A stretch of 64,000 bases of DNA from Aquiluna borgnonia. Lineage in GTDB: Bacteria > Actinomycetota > Actinomycetes > Actinomycetales > Microbacteriaceae. The stretch spans positions 310,001 through 374,000 of the forward strand of contig NZ_CP054056.1 of the NCBI RefSeq assembly GCF_013283855.1. The letters run 5' to 3'. Shown piece after piece: positions 63,581 through 64,000 of the stretch. Below the pieces are notes generated by a model, which worked only from the letters and a program-made list of their open reading frames with translations, made no database searches and was not told the DNA's origin. A program made the translations under genes and the position numbers. Each line of letters starts with the position of its first letter. The stretch's first letter is position 1.

Positions 63581-64000
63581 TTCGACTTTCCAGCAGAACC
63601 AAGCTGGTTCGCTGCCTCAACGACGCGGGCTGACATTCCAGCCTCGGCAAGCTTTCCCCACGCCCTTGGGTCATAGGCCTTCTTGTTTCCGACTTCGCCA
63701 TCAACCTTCAAAACTCCGTCGTAGTTTCGGAACATGTGGTCCGCGATCGGTCTGGTGAAGGCGTACTGCAAGTCCGTGTCGATGTTCATCTTTATCACGC
63801 CGTAACGAACCGCGTCCGCAATTTCCTGCTCGGTCGATCCAGAACCGCCGTGGAAGACCAGGTCAAAAGGAGCGGCCTTGCCGTATTTTGCCCCGACTTC
63901 ATCCTGAATCTGCTTGAGCAGTTCTGGGCGCAGTTTGACGTTTCCTGGCTTGTAGACACCGTGAACGTTTCCGAAGGTCAGCGCAGCCATGTAGCGGCCG
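63574..64000 (-). CDS. fbaA: Class II fructose-bisphosphate aldolase, C-terminal part
   Basis: Zinc-dependent glycolytic aldolase, 3' part only; the gene runs beyond base 64000. The retained segment has FGNVHGVYKPGNVKL (zinc His), DLVFHGGSGSTEQEI (zinc His) and KMNIDTDLQYAFTRP, the FbaA signature. Reads leftward. Confidence 0.95.
   Translation of the reverse strand, partial: GRYMAALTFGNVHGVYKPGNVKLRPELLKQIQDEVGAKYGKAAPFDLVFHGGSGSTEQEIADAVRYGVIKMNIDTDLQYAFTRPIADHMFRNYDGVLKVDGEVGNKKAYDPRAWGKLAEAGMSARVVEAANQLGSAGKSKW

Overview
This 64 kb window looks like a chromosomal segment of a small-genome actinobacterium, most likely a planktonic Microbacteriaceae of the Luna lineage (Rhodoluna/Aquiluna type). 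The evidence is lineage-restricted families (DUF3027, DUF2530, DUF4307, DUF4245, DUF501, the XPB-type helicase with its partner), tandem CIRCE operators before groEL, moderate GC by eye, and very tight packing with many 1-4 nt gene overlaps. The exact genus is inference. I see no prophage, insertion sequence, CRISPR array or integron. It reads as core chromosome, and gene order follows stretches of the Mycobacterium tuberculosis chromosome as I remember it (Rv0861-0884, Rv1002-1026, Rv1080-1110), with some notable omissions.

Layout. 1-5.3 kb: 3' end of aspA, a fatty acid desaturase, a DUF554 / 57-aa small protein / msrB operon, a cold-shock gene, and groEL behind two CIRCE boxes. 5.3-11 kb: a histidine kinase/response regulator pair, XPB helicase and its helicase-associated partner, and a small membrane protein. 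11-16.3 kb: a CSD protein, DUF3027 overlapping antisense DUF2530, serC, a DtxR-type regulator, an NlpC/P60 hydrolase, an unusual leader region before an HNH nuclease gene, an autoregulated-looking TetR/PH-like pair, and tRNA-Arg. 16.4-27 kb: a 1196-aa helicase-nuclease-like protein with eroded motifs, FmdB-like zinc ribbon, 5-formyl-THF cyclo-ligase, GNAT, membrane protein, an Ala/Lys repeat protein, an epimerase, TerC, an MFS carrier and protein O-mannosyltransferase. 27-43.7 kb: a long rightward housekeeping run (rsmI, metG, tatD, rsmA, ispE, ABC-F, tRNA-Gln, glmU, prs, permease, rplY, pth, mfd, mazG, DUF3800-like). 43.7-53.5 kb: TetR, hisS, eno, ftsB-like, DUF501, a mycosin-like protease, ndh, an odd tRNA-Leu(UAA), lemA-htpX and ilvA. 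53.5-64 kb: greA, DUF4307, a small membrane protein, hemolysin III, uppS, phoH2, prepilin peptidase, fumC, carbonic anhydrase, DUF4245, xseB-xseA, ispH, a MORN-like protein and the 3' part of fbaA.

Functionally the window covers rRNA and tRNA processing (rsmI, rsmA, pth, metG, hisS), isoprenoid and envelope precursors (ispE, ispH, uppS, glmU), central metabolism (aspA, fumC, eno, fba, ndh), DNA repair (XPB, mfd, xseAB) and stress response (groEL, msrB, csp, htpX).

The least expected signals are: (1) at least 18 genes whose start codon lies 6-7 nt after a TANNNT box, i.e. apparent leaderless transcription; (2) the helicase-nuclease-like protein lacking canonical catalytic residues; (3) a tRNA with a UAA (Leu) anticodon but a short class-I variable loop; (4) a His-rich small ORF containing an intrinsic terminator before an HNH gene; (5) a TetR promoter covered by a 9-4-9 palindrome; and (6) five convergent gene pairs sharing a 4-nt double stop.
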